A DNA stretch of 64,000 nt from Achatina immaculata (Eukaryota; Mollusca; Gastropoda; Stylommatophora; Achatinidae). Shown here in pieces: positions 41,171 through 52,531 of the stretch (positions are counted from its first letter, which is position 1; each line of letters starts with the position of its first letter). The notes below the pieces were generated by a model. It made no database searches, had not been told where the DNA came from, and saw nothing but the letters and a program-made list of their open reading frames with translations. A program made the position numbers and the translations under genes. The DNA lies in assembly GCA_009760885.1 (NCBI GenBank), contig CM019700.1, positions 1,407,405 through 1,471,404 of the forward strand, in the 5' to 3' direction.

Positions 41171-41884
41171 TTGAAAAGTAGTTCGCCAATTTTTCCTGTC
41201 TTCGGCGAGTCTTTCAACCTCATCACGGGATTTTATGCCTGTTAATTTGGCCTCTTTTAACAATGTCATCTTCAGAGTTTCACGCGGTCTTCCTCTTTTT
41301 CTTTGGCCTGTTGTGTTCAACTTGATAGCTTGTTTTGGGATTCTCTGACTGTTTCTTCTCATCACCTGACCAACATATGTCCATCTCCTTTTCCTGATCA
41401 CCTATGAGACTGGTTGTTGTTCAGTCATCTGTCTTATCTCTGCATTATTCATAAATTCGTTCCACTTTATGCTGAGTATTTTCCTTAGGCATTTGTTTTC
41501 AAAAGAGTCTAATTTCTTGTCTATTTCTTTAGTTGTTTTCCAGCTTTCGCATGCATAAATGAGGGTGGATATTACATTGGAATTAAGTAGTCTTAACTTG
41601 GTTTTTGTGCTTATAACTTTTGAATTCCATATTTTCTCAAGGTTCTTGAAGATCGATGCTGCTTTTGCAGTTCTGATTCTAACTTCCTTTCTAGTGTCAC
41701 CATATTGGTCTGTGTAGCTGCCAAGGTATGCAAATTGATTGACTTCTTCAATATCTGTCTCTTCTATGTGTGTTTTTCTATTTTGATTAATGGGAATTTT
41801 CATTATTTTTGTTTTGTCCTTGTTAATTTAAAGTCCTATTTTGCTAGCCGGTGAAGACAGGCTGTCTGTTTTTTCTTGCATGGA
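41171..41884 (-). mobile_element. LINE family C, copy C2, inserted in B6
   Basis: Reverse strand has two long adjoining frames: IEEVNQFAYLGSYTDQYGDT, SNVISTLIYACESWKTTKEI and NAEIRQMTEQQPVS, then IRKRRWTYVGQVMRRN, GQRKRGRPRETLKMTL and RLAEDRKNWRTTF. They are split only by a stop/frameshift at 41402. RT core missing. ATCCATA is present on both sides (41164-41170 and 41885-41891), a likely target duplication. This copy is better preserved than C1. Confidence 0.88.
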
Positions 41885-42175
41885 ATCCATACTGCAAGAA
41901 CATAATACTGAAGAAGGCTGGCTAGTAAAGAGGATTAAACAGAGGAAACTACAATATTTTGGACACATTAAACGTATTGAGAATTTAGAGAAGACCGTCT
42001 TTGGAGGACACATAATAGGAAAAAGAAAGAGAGGAAGACCAAGGCAAAGATGGCTGCAGGACATCGTTGATATCTGCAAATGGATGCACCAGCAGCAGGG
42101 AATCTTACTTACAACCGAGAGGCCTACAGGAGAGCTGTTAGGAAGGCAAAGTTCCCCAAGGGACATGATCGTGGC
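41885..42175 (+). mobile_element. LINE family B, copy B6, 3' part
   Basis: Continues LQEHNTEEGWLVKRIKQRK, YFGHIKRIENLEKT, GKRKRGRPRQRWLQDIVDI and RPTGELLGRQSS (frameshifted). The first 100 codons form a single frame from 41841. The (AATG) tail is missing after GGGACATG. Confidence 0.85.
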
Positions 42176-42184
42176 ATAGTTATG

Positions 42185-42482
42185 TAACTTTACTTCACTA
42201 GAACTTATGTAACACATTTCGTTTACTTCACTAGAACTTATGTAAGTCATTTCGCTTACTTCACTAAAACTTATGTAAGACATTTCGCTTAATTCACTAG
42301 AACTTATGTAAGACATTTCGCTTACTTCACTAGAACTTATGTAAGACATTTCGTTTGCTTCAGTAGAACTTATGTAACACATTTCGCTTACTTCACTAAA
42401 ACTTATGTAAGACATTTCGCTTAATTCACTAGAATTTATGTAAGACATTTCGCTTACTTCACTAGAACTTACGTAACACATT
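42185..42482. repeat. Minisatellite, 33-bp unit
   Basis: Nine copies of CTTCACTAGAACTTATGTAA plus GACATTTCGCTTA. Reverse frame reads SSEVSEMSYIS. Lies directly after the B6 3' end. Confidence 0.95.
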
Positions 42483-42529
42483 TTCATCTCTCTTTCTTCT
42501 CCGTCGGTTACCCTATTTATTCCACAGAG

Positions 42530-42757
42530 ACACTTAGGGGACGCGGTGTTAGTGTCCGCATTTTCCTTGACCTGTCGGAACACTAGAGGGTGATGTGGTC
42601 AGTATCACGCGCCTGGCCGCCTTTCTTTTCCCCAGCTGGATTCGAACCCGGCTACTCATTTCTACAGCTGTATGACTGCGGTGCCTTCAGCTGGATTCGA
42701 ACCACAGCCCTTCGTCTAGAGAGATTAATACACTAACCGCTTCACCATTCAGACGTT
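42530..42757 (-). mobile_element. tRNA-derived SINE family V, copy 2
   Basis: Reverse strand: GGTGAAGCGGTTAGTGTATT (A-box region), GTGGTTCGAATCCAGC (B box), CAGCTGTAGAAATGAG, CTGACCACATCACCCTCTAG and GGTCAAGGAAAATGCGGAC. A second GGTTCGAATCCAGCTG occurs 60 bp downstream, a local duplication not seen in copy 1. Confidence 0.8.
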
Positions 42758-42829
42758 CGGGGCGAAGTGAGACGGAAAAAAGATTGTACACCGACTTGCA
42801 AAATTCCACTTAGAGGTCTTGCCTACAGT
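42758..42829. other. Short spacer
   Basis: Nothing recognised. Confidence 0.3.
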
Positions 42830-43870
42830 GTCAAGTTTCTGGATAAACGCCATTTCACTTTATCTGAAAATCTGAATATAGTGCCACGTTTCTAGATAAA
42901 CGCCACTTCACTTTATCTGACTGTAGTGTCAAGTTTCTAGATTAAAGACCACTTCACTTTATCTGACTGTAGTGTCAATTTTCTAGATAAAGACCACTTC
43001 ACTTTATCTGACTGTAGTGTCAAGTTTCTAGATAAAGACCACTTCACTTTATCTGACTGTAGTGTCAAGTTTCTAGATAAAGACCACTTCACTTTATCTG
43101 ACTGTAGTGTCAAGTTTCTAGATAAATGCCACTTGTCTGACTGCAGTGTCAAGTTTCTAGATAAATGCCATTTCAATTAATCTGACTATAGTGTCAAGTT
43201 TCTAGATAAACGCTTCTTGTCTGACTACAGTTTCAAGTTTCTAGGTAAACGGCACTTCACTTTGTCTGATTACAGTGTCAAGTCTCTAGATAAGCGGCAT
43301 TTCACTTTGTCTGACTGTAGCGTCAAGTATCTAGATAAAACGCCACTCCAGTTTGTATGAGTGTAGTGTCAGGTATCTAGATAAAACGCCACTCCAGTTT
43401 GTATGAGTGTAGTGTCAAGTATCTAGATAAAACGCCACTCCACTTTTTATGAGTGTAGTGTCAAGTCTCTAGATAAAACGCCACTCCAGTTTTTATGAGT
43501 GTAGTGTCAAGTCTCTAGATAAAACGCCACTCCACTTTTTATGAGTGTAGTGTGAAGTCTCTAGATAAAACACCACTCCAGTTTGTCTGGCTGTAGTATC
43601 AAGTTTCTAAGATAAAGTGTCACTTCATTTTTTTTTGGCTGCGATGTCAAGTTTCTTTTACTTAGACACCGCTTCACTTTTGGTGCAGCGTCAATTTTCT
43701 AGTTGAACGCCACTCCACTTTGTCTGGCTGCGGTGTCAAGTTTATTGTACTTAAACACCGCTTCACTTTGTGTGCACTGTCAAGTTTCTAAATGAACGCC
43801 ACTCCACTTTGGCTGCAGTGTCAAGGTTATATAGATAAAACACCACTTCACTTTGTCTGGCTGTTGTGGC
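42830..43870. repeat. Minisatellite, ~45-50-bp unit, over 1 kb
   Basis: About twenty-two copies of GTAGTGTCAAGTTTCTAGAT plus AAAGACCACTTCACTTTATC and TGACT. Unit length and sequence drift from left to right (ATAAACGCC, ATAAAACGCC, then more diverged), so variants are zoned along the array. Confidence 0.95.
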
Positions 43871-44438
43871 ACAGTGTGTTAACAAATTGCTGTGGAAGAT
43901 ATAGAGACAATGTCTTCCTCCGCCATGGATAGCCAGTGCTAACCCCCAGAGAAATCTCTTGTGCTCCGGCTCTTGTAAACAGCTTGTCCATTTTACAGAT
44001 GGCGAAATACCTGTTGAGAGTTGTTTATACGGCCTTTTTTTTTCTAGTCTAGATTTAATCTTAGAAAGTGCACTTTTAATACTGCACTATATGGAAATTA
44101 CGGAACTATATTTTCTAGCTGAGGTTTACTGAAGCTGGGTATTTTTTTCTAAATTCTTGCGATGAAAATAAAAATACTCAAAGTAATATACTAAAATCCT
44201 AAAAGTTCGGACAAAAAAACATTACTGATAAATATCAGGAATGATTCAAAGCTAGGTGAGATCAATGATAGGGGGAAACTCTAGAAGAGAACATTTCCCT
44301 GGGAAAATGAAAATACTCGGCGGACCAGTTTTAAGTGGTTTATTTTGTTTCGCGGAGCATTGTCTCGGTCGTCGTGCTGCGGCTGCAGGTTCATCAGCTG
44401 ACGGGACTTTTTTTTTTCTTTCGCGGAAAGTTTGTTGA
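43871..44438. other. No gene seen
   Basis: No recognisable frame. CATCAGCTGACGGGA-like words near 44391 are isolated. Confidence 0.35.
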
Positions 44439-44900
44439 TGATGCAGAGAGAGATGGTTTGTTGATGATGGAGAGAGGGTTTGTTGATGATGGAGAGAGGG
44501 TTTGTTGATGATGGAGAGAGAGGGTTTGTTGATGATGGAAAAAGGGTTTGTCGATGATGAAGAGAGAGTTTATTGATGATGGAGAGAGTTTGTTAATGAT
44601 GGAGAGAGGGTTTGTTGATGATGGAGAGAGAGTTTCTTGATGATGGAGAGAGGGTTTCTTATTGATGGAGAGAGGATTTCTTGATGATTGAGATAGGGTT
44701 TATTATTGATGGAGAGAGGGTTTCTTGATGATGGAGAGAGGTTTGTTATTGATGGAGAGAGGGTTTCTTATTAATGGAGGGAGGGTTTCTTGTTAATGGA
44801 GAGAGGGTTTCTTGATGATGGAGAGAGAGTTTCTTATTGATGGAGAGATGGTTTCTTATTGATGGAGAGATGGTTTCTTATTGATGGAGAGAGGGTGGAA
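44439..44900. repeat. Minisatellite, ~22-bp unit
   Basis: About twenty copies of GATGGAGAGAGGGTTTGTTGAT with TTTCTTATT variants in the right half. Confidence 0.95.
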
Positions 44901-45140
44901 GAAAACTGCACAAGAAGAAGGGAAGTAGAATGGGTTTGCGTTTCTAGTACTAGAGACAAAATTTCATGTTGTTATTGTTGGTTGTTATTGTTGGTTGTTG
45001 TTATTGTTATTTTTCTTTTTCTTTCTTCTTCAATTCACCATCATCATCATCATCATTATCATCATCATCATGTGAAAGGTGATTCGGTGTTCCACCAGTG
45101 TAAGGGGTAGGAAAACGAGTCCCTCGTCACGTGATCGGGA
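44901..45140. other. Spacer with small microsatellites
   Basis: TTGTTATTG repeats at 44967-45015 and (CAT)n at 45038-45071. Confidence 0.6.
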
Positions 45141-45149
45141 AGAATAGGA

Positions 45150-45200
45150 CCTATAAATAGCAAGGAATGCGTGACGGCAATTAGAGAGATCAGACAAGCT
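45150..45200 (+). promoter_or_regulatory. TATA box plus initiator-like site, orphan promoter candidate
   Basis: CTATAAATAGC at 45151-45161 is followed about 35 bp later by GAGATCAGACAAG. TCAGAC is close to the TCAGTY initiator. Downstream there is an AATAAA at about 45897 and no ORF. It could be part of a solo LTR, but I found no TG...CA ends with a duplication. Confidence 0.4.
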
Positions 45201-46155
45201 AAGGCATGGCGGGCAAGTACGATTCGTCTGTGCGTATGAGTATCGTAATTACGTAGCCCTGCCGACCCTCACTCTGTATATATGTGTATGGTGAGTCTAC
45301 TGTGGAGTAGGTCATTTATCGATCATATGGATATTCTAAGCGATTCATGGATTATTGTCATATTTGTTTGGCACACAAGGGTGAGCTTGAAAGTCTATGG
45401 CGGGCTGAGTTCGTTCGTCTGGCCATGTTATCGTGATATACTCAGCGCCTGTCGACTCATACTGTTTGATATATTGTGTTATGGAAATCATATGTGCTGT
45501 AGATTGATGCCAGTATCATCGTGTATGGAGATTCGATAATTCCTGTGGATTATTCGTCGTGTTTCAGATGAGCATATAAATCAAGGTCCATCATATGTTC
45601 ATATTTCAGTGCATAGGCACAATAAAATGAAGACTGTGATTAGTATGTGGAGGTGGATTTGTAGCAGCAGTGGCTGTCTGTGTTAATGAGTGCGTTGGCA
45701 CAATTTTATGAGAATGTATGCTTTGTTTATGAGGGCCAGAAGAGGCCAGGCCATCCTGGCACATATGTTTTCAGTCATATATTAGAGAGTTATACATTTT
45801 AAATCATGCCATATGGTGTTCCATTCATGATGCTATATGTTGTCCTATGCATGTAAGTCTGTTGTGGCGTTAATATGGTGTGTCTGGTGTGTATAATAAA
45901 ATACTGATTTATTTAAATGCTTGACTTCGTAATGTGTAATGCATGCCATGTAGTTTGTTTAAATTTATGTGATTTGCTGCATAACTGGCATGTAGTATCC
46001 TTGGAGGGGAGATCCTGGGTTGTAGGTTGGTTATAGGTTTGAGCCTGGGCACCCAGTACGGTAGTACATAGGCCATGGATTTTGGGTTTCAGATAGGTTT
46101 TGGTCCTGTCCCTCCCTTTATTGTCCCCAGTTGTGGACTCAGCAAATCGCCGAGT
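45201..46155. other. No gene seen
   Basis: T/G-rich DNA. The 85-codon frame 45282-45539 is unrecognised. Confidence 0.4.
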
Positions 46156-46278
46156 TTATCATCATCATCATCATCATCTTCTTCTTCTTCTTCTTCACCG
46201 TCAACACCAACACCACCATCATCACCACCACCATCATCATCGTCATCTTCTTCTTCTCCTTCTTCCTCTTCAGTACTG
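46156..46278. repeat. Mixed trinucleotide array (CAT/CTT/CAC)
   Basis: TCATCATC, CTTCTTCTT, ACCACCATC and CATCTTCTTC blocks follow one another. Ser/Asp/Ile-rich frames on both strands are shadows. Confidence 0.95.
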
Positions 46279-47099
46279 TCCATTTGAGCAACGATTTTAG
46301 AGTCCTACCCTCTTACCGTGACCTCCATACGTTCGTGACACACTAACGGCTCCTTCCAGTCCACCCAGCTGTATAAATAGGTACCTGACACATTTGTGTC
46401 AAGGGAGACAAACCTCTTAAGAATAATAAAAAAAAAGAACATCTGCCTTCACACCGCGACAGACTAGAGTAAACTGCACACCACATACGCGAAGGGAAAA
46501 AGTGAATGAAGAATACCACGTGAGCCGATTAATAAACTTTGGCTGTTTTCTAGGCCTTAAAGAGAAATGTATTCCCTCCAAAGGTAATTTTTCTTTATGC
46601 TTTGTTGGATGGCTACCACCGGTTGTAACAGAGACAAATTCTGTCATGAGTGTAAGTTTTCCCATTGTGCGCTGACACTCTTAAGTGCAATGTTATCTTA
46701 TATGCTTCGCATGCCGGTAATTGTTCCAAATTCTCAGAAGCCAGATATCCATAGTGTCTTACTAAACCATGAGATTTGAGGATAACATAACACCACATGT
46801 AAACCTAAACCTCGTGGTTCATAACAAAAATCTCAAGACACCAGATGGAATTTGCTACTGAGATTCTCAGCATAGAAGGTGAACTCATTATGCACAGAGC
46901 TACTCTTGATCCTCAAGGTTAGTAACATTTGCCCATTAATTAACATCTTTCCATCGAGTAATACGCTTTGGTGCTTTGCTCATTTTTTATCGATCCAGTA
47001 AAAGAGATAACGACTGCGGTAAAACTTGTATTGTGTACAGGGAGGGATGCCACAAAGCTAAGCTCTTCATTTTCATCATTTTTCTTTTTTTATGTTGTG
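46279..47099. other. No gene seen
   Basis: A TATAAATAGG word at 46371-46380 stands alone. The region otherwise has no recognisable frame. Confidence 0.4.
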
Positions 47100-47245
47100 T
47101 TTGTTTTTGTATGTAATCCTTGAAAAAAGGCTCACGCCGAAATATTGGATGTTGTATGTTTTTCATTTTTTGTGTTTTTTTCTCACTTTTCTCACTCCCT
47201 CTATCGCTTTGTAAAACTGTACCATACACCTCTATTTATCTGTAT
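47100..47245 (+). mobile_element. Penelope-like terminal fragment
   Basis: Matches the right arm of the 31-kb element: AAAGGCTCACGCCGAAATAT (47125-47144), TGTTGTATGTTTTTCATTTT and TGTAAAACTGTACCATACAC. An internal ATACATTCTCATAC segment is missing. Confidence 0.82.
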
Positions 47246-47404
47246 TATCGATCAAGTACAAACTTCGTCCTCTATGAGTTGTTGCAGTATTCAACCCTTT
47301 GTCTTTCTTTGCTCACCTTTACTCTTTAATTCTGAGGAATTGGAGCAGGAAGAGGAAAGGGCATGTGTAGATACTGCATATCTGCGAAGGATTGAACTGA
47401 GTTG
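47246..47404. other. Spacer
   Basis: Nothing recognised. Confidence 0.3.
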
Positions 47405-47470
47405 AATTTAATTATTTTCAAAGAGTAAAGAATTGGGCACGCAGGTCCGTTTTACATTCTGCCCTCCATA
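47405..47470 (-). mobile_element. LINE G 3'-end fragment
   Basis: Reverse strand GGGCAGAATGTAAAACGGAC, CTGCGTGCCCAATTCTTTAC and CTTTGAAAATAA match the last 60 bp of LINE G at 56305-56365. Confidence 0.75.
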
Positions 47471-47913
47471 ACCCATAATTCATTCTTACCACATAGGCTT
47501 AATAGAAGTAAACAAACTACAAAGATAAAAAAGGGGAGAAAACATATCTGAGAATGCAAAATGAAACTATCACATTCATAAATATAATATAATGAACTGC
47601 ACAAGAGGTAAAAGAGGTTTGAGGAGGAGAAAGAAAAAAAGCCGGATGGCCGGTTGGTAGAGTTCGAGGTTGACGGAAACAACAGCTGACTGGCACAACC
47701 AGCGTTCATATTCTTCTGTGGCTACCGAGACAGAGAGCAGAGCATGTATGGGTATGCCCCGACTGCGATGATGTTAATTACTAGATTCAGTTCTGTTTAT
47801 AAAATATCAGTCTTGAAAATGCAGTGCTTCATATGAAGATCTTATTAAGAAATAAAGACAAATTTGTGTTTTCCTACAAGAAAACCTTGTCATCTTTCTC
47901 TCTTTTACCAGGG
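47471..47913. other. No gene seen
   Basis: No recognisable feature. Confidence 0.35.
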
Positions 47914-48228
47914 GCCCGGTTGGCTGAGTGGTTAGGGGCTCGGTCTACTACACCCGTAGTACCGGGTTCAAGTCCTAGGAGAAGATATCCTTTCTGATAC
48001 TACCACACCAAAAAGGCCCCGTGGTGGACCCAGCCTCTAAAAAAATGGATACCGGAGAAATCTGGGAAGTTAGAATGCTACCGGACGCGATACTTATCAT
48101 ATCAGACTTATCACATCAGACTTATCACATCACAATATCATGTGCTGAAGATCTTGGAAACACAGGCCTAACACTGTATCCCCGGTACGGTTTAATGGCA
48201 CGGGAACTGGGATTTTATCTTTTTTTTT
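47914..48228 (+). mobile_element. tRNA-derived SINE family S, copy 2
   Basis: TGGCTGAGTGGTTAGGGGCT (A box from 47920), GGGTTCAAGTCC (B box 47963-47974), CTGATACTACCACACC, AAAAAGGCCCC and ACCCAGCCTCTAAAAAAA. It ends GGGAACTGGGATTTTATCTT. An ATCAGACTTATCAC duplication (about 48100-48131) distinguishes it from copy 1. The 136-codon frame across it is not a gene. Confidence 0.88.
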
Positions 48229-48929
48229 TAACCTCTGCTTTATTGTCTTTAAAAAAAAAACCAACTCAAAAGTATGGAGATTTTATCGCACAGCGCAAAC
48301 ATAAGTTCTTGATCGATTGTCGCAGTCAGATATTGATAGAATCGCCCAAGAGAGAAACTACACTCAGCGTAATCATACTTGACATCCTCCACAAGCAGCA
48401 AATATCCACCTACGACAAAGCTGTCTTCTGAAACGAAAAGAACGCGATTATTTCTCTCTCCCCCCCCCCCCCCAAACCTCAAACGACAGAACAAAATGTC
48501 GCACTTTTCTTTAATTTTGTAGAGCACGAGACTTTAACGTTGGTGCCCTGTTAGGAATTGCCTTAAGTCGAAATGATTTTGTGATATTTCGAGAAGATGA
48601 AGAAAGAAATCTTCAGTTTAAACAAATACGTTTCTGAACTTTCCTCAGTGCACATTTGAATATATATTTGTTTAATGGTTGTTCTGTAGCCAGTGATAAA
48701 TGGAACATAGAACAAATATTGGAAGAAAGAATAAATGTATGCTGGGTGGGGGGGGGGGGAAGAGCATTTTGTCCACTGGTTGAGAAGATGTTGTTCTGTT
48801 ATCTTAAATGCCACAGAGGACACTGCGGTCTGAAGCAACAGTTGTTCAGGAGAGTCAAGGTAGGTACACAATTATCGCTCCATGGATTTAGAGGAAGAAA
48901 GAAAGAACGAAAGGGAGAGATAAATGGAG
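48229..48929. other. No gene seen
   Basis: Poly-A/T and C-runs (48459-48474) and a G-run (48750-48760). No recognisable frame. Confidence 0.4.
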
Positions 48930-49110
48930 AGGAAGGAAGAAAGAAATAGAAAAGGCACCGGAGAAAAGGAAGGAGATAGAAATGGCAACGGAGAAAAGGA
49001 AGGAGATAGAAATAGCAGTGGAGAAAAGAAAGGAGATAGAAACGGCAGTGGAGAAAAGAAAGGAGATAGAAATGGCAGTGGAGAAAAGCAAGGAGATTAA
49101 GTGAAATAGA
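48930..49110. repeat. Minisatellite, 30-bp unit
   Basis: Five copies of GGAGATAGAAATGGCARYGG plus AGAAAAGRAA. Confidence 0.93.
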
Positions 49111-49435
49111 AAGGGAGTGAGGAAAAAAAAGGGACGGGGTGAGAGAGAGAGAGAGAGAGAGGAATAAGAGAGAGAGAAAGAACACAGACATTATCTGTGA
49201 CCTTCATGATGCTTCTCGAAATAACATGGAGCCATCCTTTCATCCTGGTGGACACAGCAAGGTTCTGCGAGGTAGCAGAGCGGAATAAGAAGCTTTCTTA
49301 TTTGACTCACTCCGGTTTATCAACAGGGAAGCCACTGTACTATACTTCTTTTCTTAGATGTTCTATATCTCTAGATCTTCACTACAAATTTGGCTATAAA
49401 AACACACATTTTCACACTTACTGCAGATTTCAACA
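49111..49435. other. No gene seen; (GA)n at 49141-49175
   Basis: Purine microsatellite followed by unique-looking DNA. Confidence 0.5.
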
Positions 49436-49605
49436 AAACAACAACAACAACAACATTATAATCAGCAACAACAACCCAAAATCTTAAATAACAGCAGTAG
49501 CAATATCAACAGCAATAATAATATCAACATCATTGACAACAACAGCAACATCATCATCAACCGGAACGACACGAACAGCAGGGGCATCATCAACACCAAC
49601 AGTAG
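49436..49605. repeat. (CAA)n/(ACA)n-rich trinucleotide stretch
   Basis: ACAACAACA and CATCATCAT words lead into the 30-bp array and may be its origin. Confidence 0.85.
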
Positions 49606-50997
49606 CGGCAACATCTTCATCAGCCACACTAGCAGGGGCAACATCATCATCAGCCACACTAGCAGGGGGCAACATCTTCATCAGCCACACTAGCAGGGGC
49701 AACATCATCATCAGCCACACTAGCAGGGGGCAACATCATCATCAGTCACACTAGCAGGAGCAACATCATCATCAGTCACACTAGCAGGAGCAACATCATC
49801 ATCAGTCACACTAGCAGGAGCAACATCATCATCAGCCACACTAACAGGGGCAACATCATCATCAGCCACACTAGCAGGGGCAACATCATCATCAGCCACA
49901 CTAGCAGGGGCAACATCATCATCAGCCACACTAGTAGGGGGCAACATCATCATCAGCCACACTAACAGGGGCAACATCATCATCAGCCACACTAACAGGG
50001 GCAACATCATCATCAGCCACACTAACAGGGGCAACATCATCATCAGCCACACTAGCAGGGGCAACATCATCATCAGCCCACTAGCAGGGGCAACATCATC
50101 ATCAGCCACACTAGCAGGGGCAACATCATCATCAGCCACACTAGCAGGGGCAACATCATCATCAGCCACACTAACAGGGGCAACATCATCATCAGTCACA
50201 CTAGCAGGGGCATCATCATCATCAGTCACATTAGCAGCGGCAACATCATCATCAGTCACACTAGCAGGGCAACATCATCATCATCAGCCACACTAACAGG
50301 GGCAACATCATCATCATCATCAGCCACACTAGCAGGGGCAACATCATTATCATCAGCCACACTAGCAGGGGCAACATCATCATCAGCCACACTAACAGGG
50401 GCAACATCATCATCATCAGCCACACTAGCAGGGGCAACATCATCATCATCCACCACACTAGCAGGGGCAACATCATCATCATCAGCCACACTAGCAGGGG
50501 CAACATCATCATCATCAGCCACACTAGCAGGGGCAACATCATCATCATCAGCCACACTAGCAGGGGCAACATCATCATCAGCCACACTAGCAGGGGAAAC
50601 ATCATCAACAACAACACTAGCAGGGGCAACATCATCATCAGCCACACTAGCAGGGGCAACATCATCATCAGCCAAACTAGCAGGGGCAACATCATCATCA
50701 GCCACACTAGCAGGGGCAACATCATCATCAGCCACACTAGCAGGGGTACCATCATCATCAGTCACACTAGCAGGGGCAACATCATCATCAGCCACACTAG
50801 CAGGGGAAACATCATCAACAACAACACTAGCAGGGGCAACATCATCATCAGCCACACTAGCAGGGGCAACATCATCATCAGCCACACTAGCAGGGGCAAC
50901 ATCATCATCAGCCACACTAGCAGGGGCAACATCATCATCAGCCACACTAGCAGGGGCAACATCATCATCAGCCACACTAGCAGGGGCAACATCAGCT
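49606..50997. repeat. Large minisatellite, 30-bp unit with 33-bp variants, ~1.4 kb
   Basis: About 46 copies of CAACATCATCATCAGCCACA plus CTAGCAGGGG. One extra CAT triplet gives 33-bp variants, grouped at 50270-50580. A 160-bp block containing GGGGAAACATCATCAACAAC is present twice (about 50590 and 50800). The reverse strand reads the decapeptide VADDDVAPAS over frames of 179 and 258 codons, another frame reads MLPLLVWLMM. I regard these as incidental. Confidence 0.96.
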
Positions 50998-51044
50998 GTA
51001 GTAATAAATACAATAAAATAAATAATGTTCACCTCTCACCCGGC

Positions 51045-51345
51045 GGTGATACACGGGTATCTCAAAACACGTGGAGGTCTTCCGGTGAGAAAGTCTAACT
51101 CTAGACTAAACTGGTGCAACGAAAACCACGGTGTCACACAATCTCGCTTCTGAGACCCACCAAGAATACAGTATCAAGCCCTGCGATACTCTGAACCTCT
51201 TGTGGTCCTCTCGGGGATCTCGTGTGGTCCTTTCGGGGACCACACGGGGGACCACGGGACTTAACGAGGACCACAGGCGTAAATTCAGTAGGATCACAGG
51301 GAGGTCTTGATGGTAGAAGCGAACGAAGAAGAAGAAGAAGAAATA
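51045..51345 (-). repeat. Dispersed repeat Y, copy 2
   Basis: Reverse complement matches 11450-11720. Ends next to (GAA)n at 51328-51343. Here it lies immediately beside the 30-bp array. Confidence 0.7.
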
Positions 51346-51599
51346 ATTTTCTACTTTTTATATTGATTTTATATTTTACGGTAAGGCTGGTTGGGAGTTT
51401 GAAGGTTCTTATAAGAATCTTAATCATATTATGTCTGGCGTGTGATCTTTTCTTCACTTTTTCCTATTTCTCATTCATTCCTACACATCAAAATATTGCA
51501 ATAAAGAAAGAAAAATACAAATAACCATTCTTTATCAGAAGATCACAAATTTATTGTATGAACAACAAAATCACCCCCTTTATCCATACAATGCTCCGC
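51346..51599. other. No gene seen
   Basis: AT-rich spacer. Confidence 0.35.
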
Positions 51600-51837
51600 C
51601 TTACTTGTGGTCACTGTTTACGTATAACACTAAACATAGCCAGCGTTTAAAAAAACTGTCTTCTTCCTAAACCCAGGATTGATCTGTACAAGAAAAGCCT
51701 TGCATACTCTGCAGTACAGCTCTGGAACACCCTCCCCAACCATTTAAAATCCATTGGTAATACTTCATCCTTTAACTCAAACCTATTTCATTATTTACTT
51801 GCTTGTAATTATATGCCTCCATAAAATAACCAGCACT
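51600..51837 (+). mobile_element. LINE G (CR1/L2-like), C-terminal end
   Basis: A continuous frame reads PRIDLYKKSLAYSAVQLWNT, LPNHLKSIGNTSSFNSN and LFHYLLACNYMPP, ending at TAA 51822-51824. The pattern AVQLWN.LP..LK....SF..NL is the known C-terminus of CR1/L2-type LINE ORF2. The 3' untranslated region continues after the LTR element at 55983. RT core not present in the window. Confidence 0.8.
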
Positions 51838-52512
51838 TGTAACAGAATAGCAATTCTGTTCAGAGATTAATTGTGTAGCGCTAATAAATTGTTGCGTAGA
51901 CTACGTCATTAGGAAGGCCCGTGTGCAAAAAGTCGTTAGAAAGGTCCGTGTGGAAAAAAGCCGGTCGTTAGGCAGTTTTTGTGTGATCGTTGAACTGGAT
52001 GGACGTGTTGGGCGAACGAGAATGGGGTAGAGCGAGTCTTGTTGTCAGAATTAGTTTAGTTTGTTTTTTCTGTGTGGCTGCAGTCCTTGGTAAGCCTGTA
52101 AGTATGGTTTTTGGTATGAATAAATCATTGTAAGGTTTTCCTTGCCCATGTGGCGTAGATATTTCACGCCGGGCATTTGTTGCTGTGAATTTCTGTAATA
52201 AATGTGTGTTGTCTGATGATAAACTACACCAATTGGCTTTGTGGAAATTCTCATTGTTGACCAGTTTGTTTTGGTCGGAAGACTGCCAAGTTATGTTCAA
52301 GTTGTATTGTACTATCTTTTGTGGAGTTGAAAGCCTGGGTGTCTTGTTGTATTTTCTTAGTGTATAATACAGAAAATTAGGTGATGGTTAGAACACCAGC
52401 AACAAGAAGAAACTTATATAAGTTGAAACTGTACTCCACAAGAGGATTCAATCAATCCAGTAGTCTCCTTGTAAGGGGAATCCTGCCTCAGTGGCGCCGT
52501 GATTCTGCTTCA
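51838..52512 (+). repeat. 5' LTR, 675 bp
   Basis: Starts TGTAACAGAATAGCAATTCT, in which AACAGAAT..ATTCTGTT forms an 8-bp inverted repeat with a 4-base loop. AATAAA words occur at about 51883, 52118 and 52195. A TATATAAG word lies near the 3' side at 52411. Compared with the 3' LTR I see one T-run length difference and one A/T substitution. Confidence 0.93.
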
Positions 52513-52531
52513 ATGGCGCCGTGACCAGCGC
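52492..52531 (+). promoter_or_regulatory. Primer binding site, plus a decoy copy inside the LTR end
   Basis: TGGCGCCGTGA is present at 52492-52502 (inside the LTR) and at 52514-52524 (outside, continuing CCAGCG). The outer one is placed as a primer binding site should be. The matching tRNA cannot be named without a search. Confidence 0.7.

Noticed and set aside
48021..48431. 136-codon forward frame
   Set aside because: It begins inside SINE S copy 2 and runs into poly-A sequence; no family resemblance.
50256..51032. 258-codon acidic repeat protein
   Set aside because: Explained by a 30-bp array without stop codons. Alternative frames on the same strand are also long, and there is no unique N- or C-terminal sequence.
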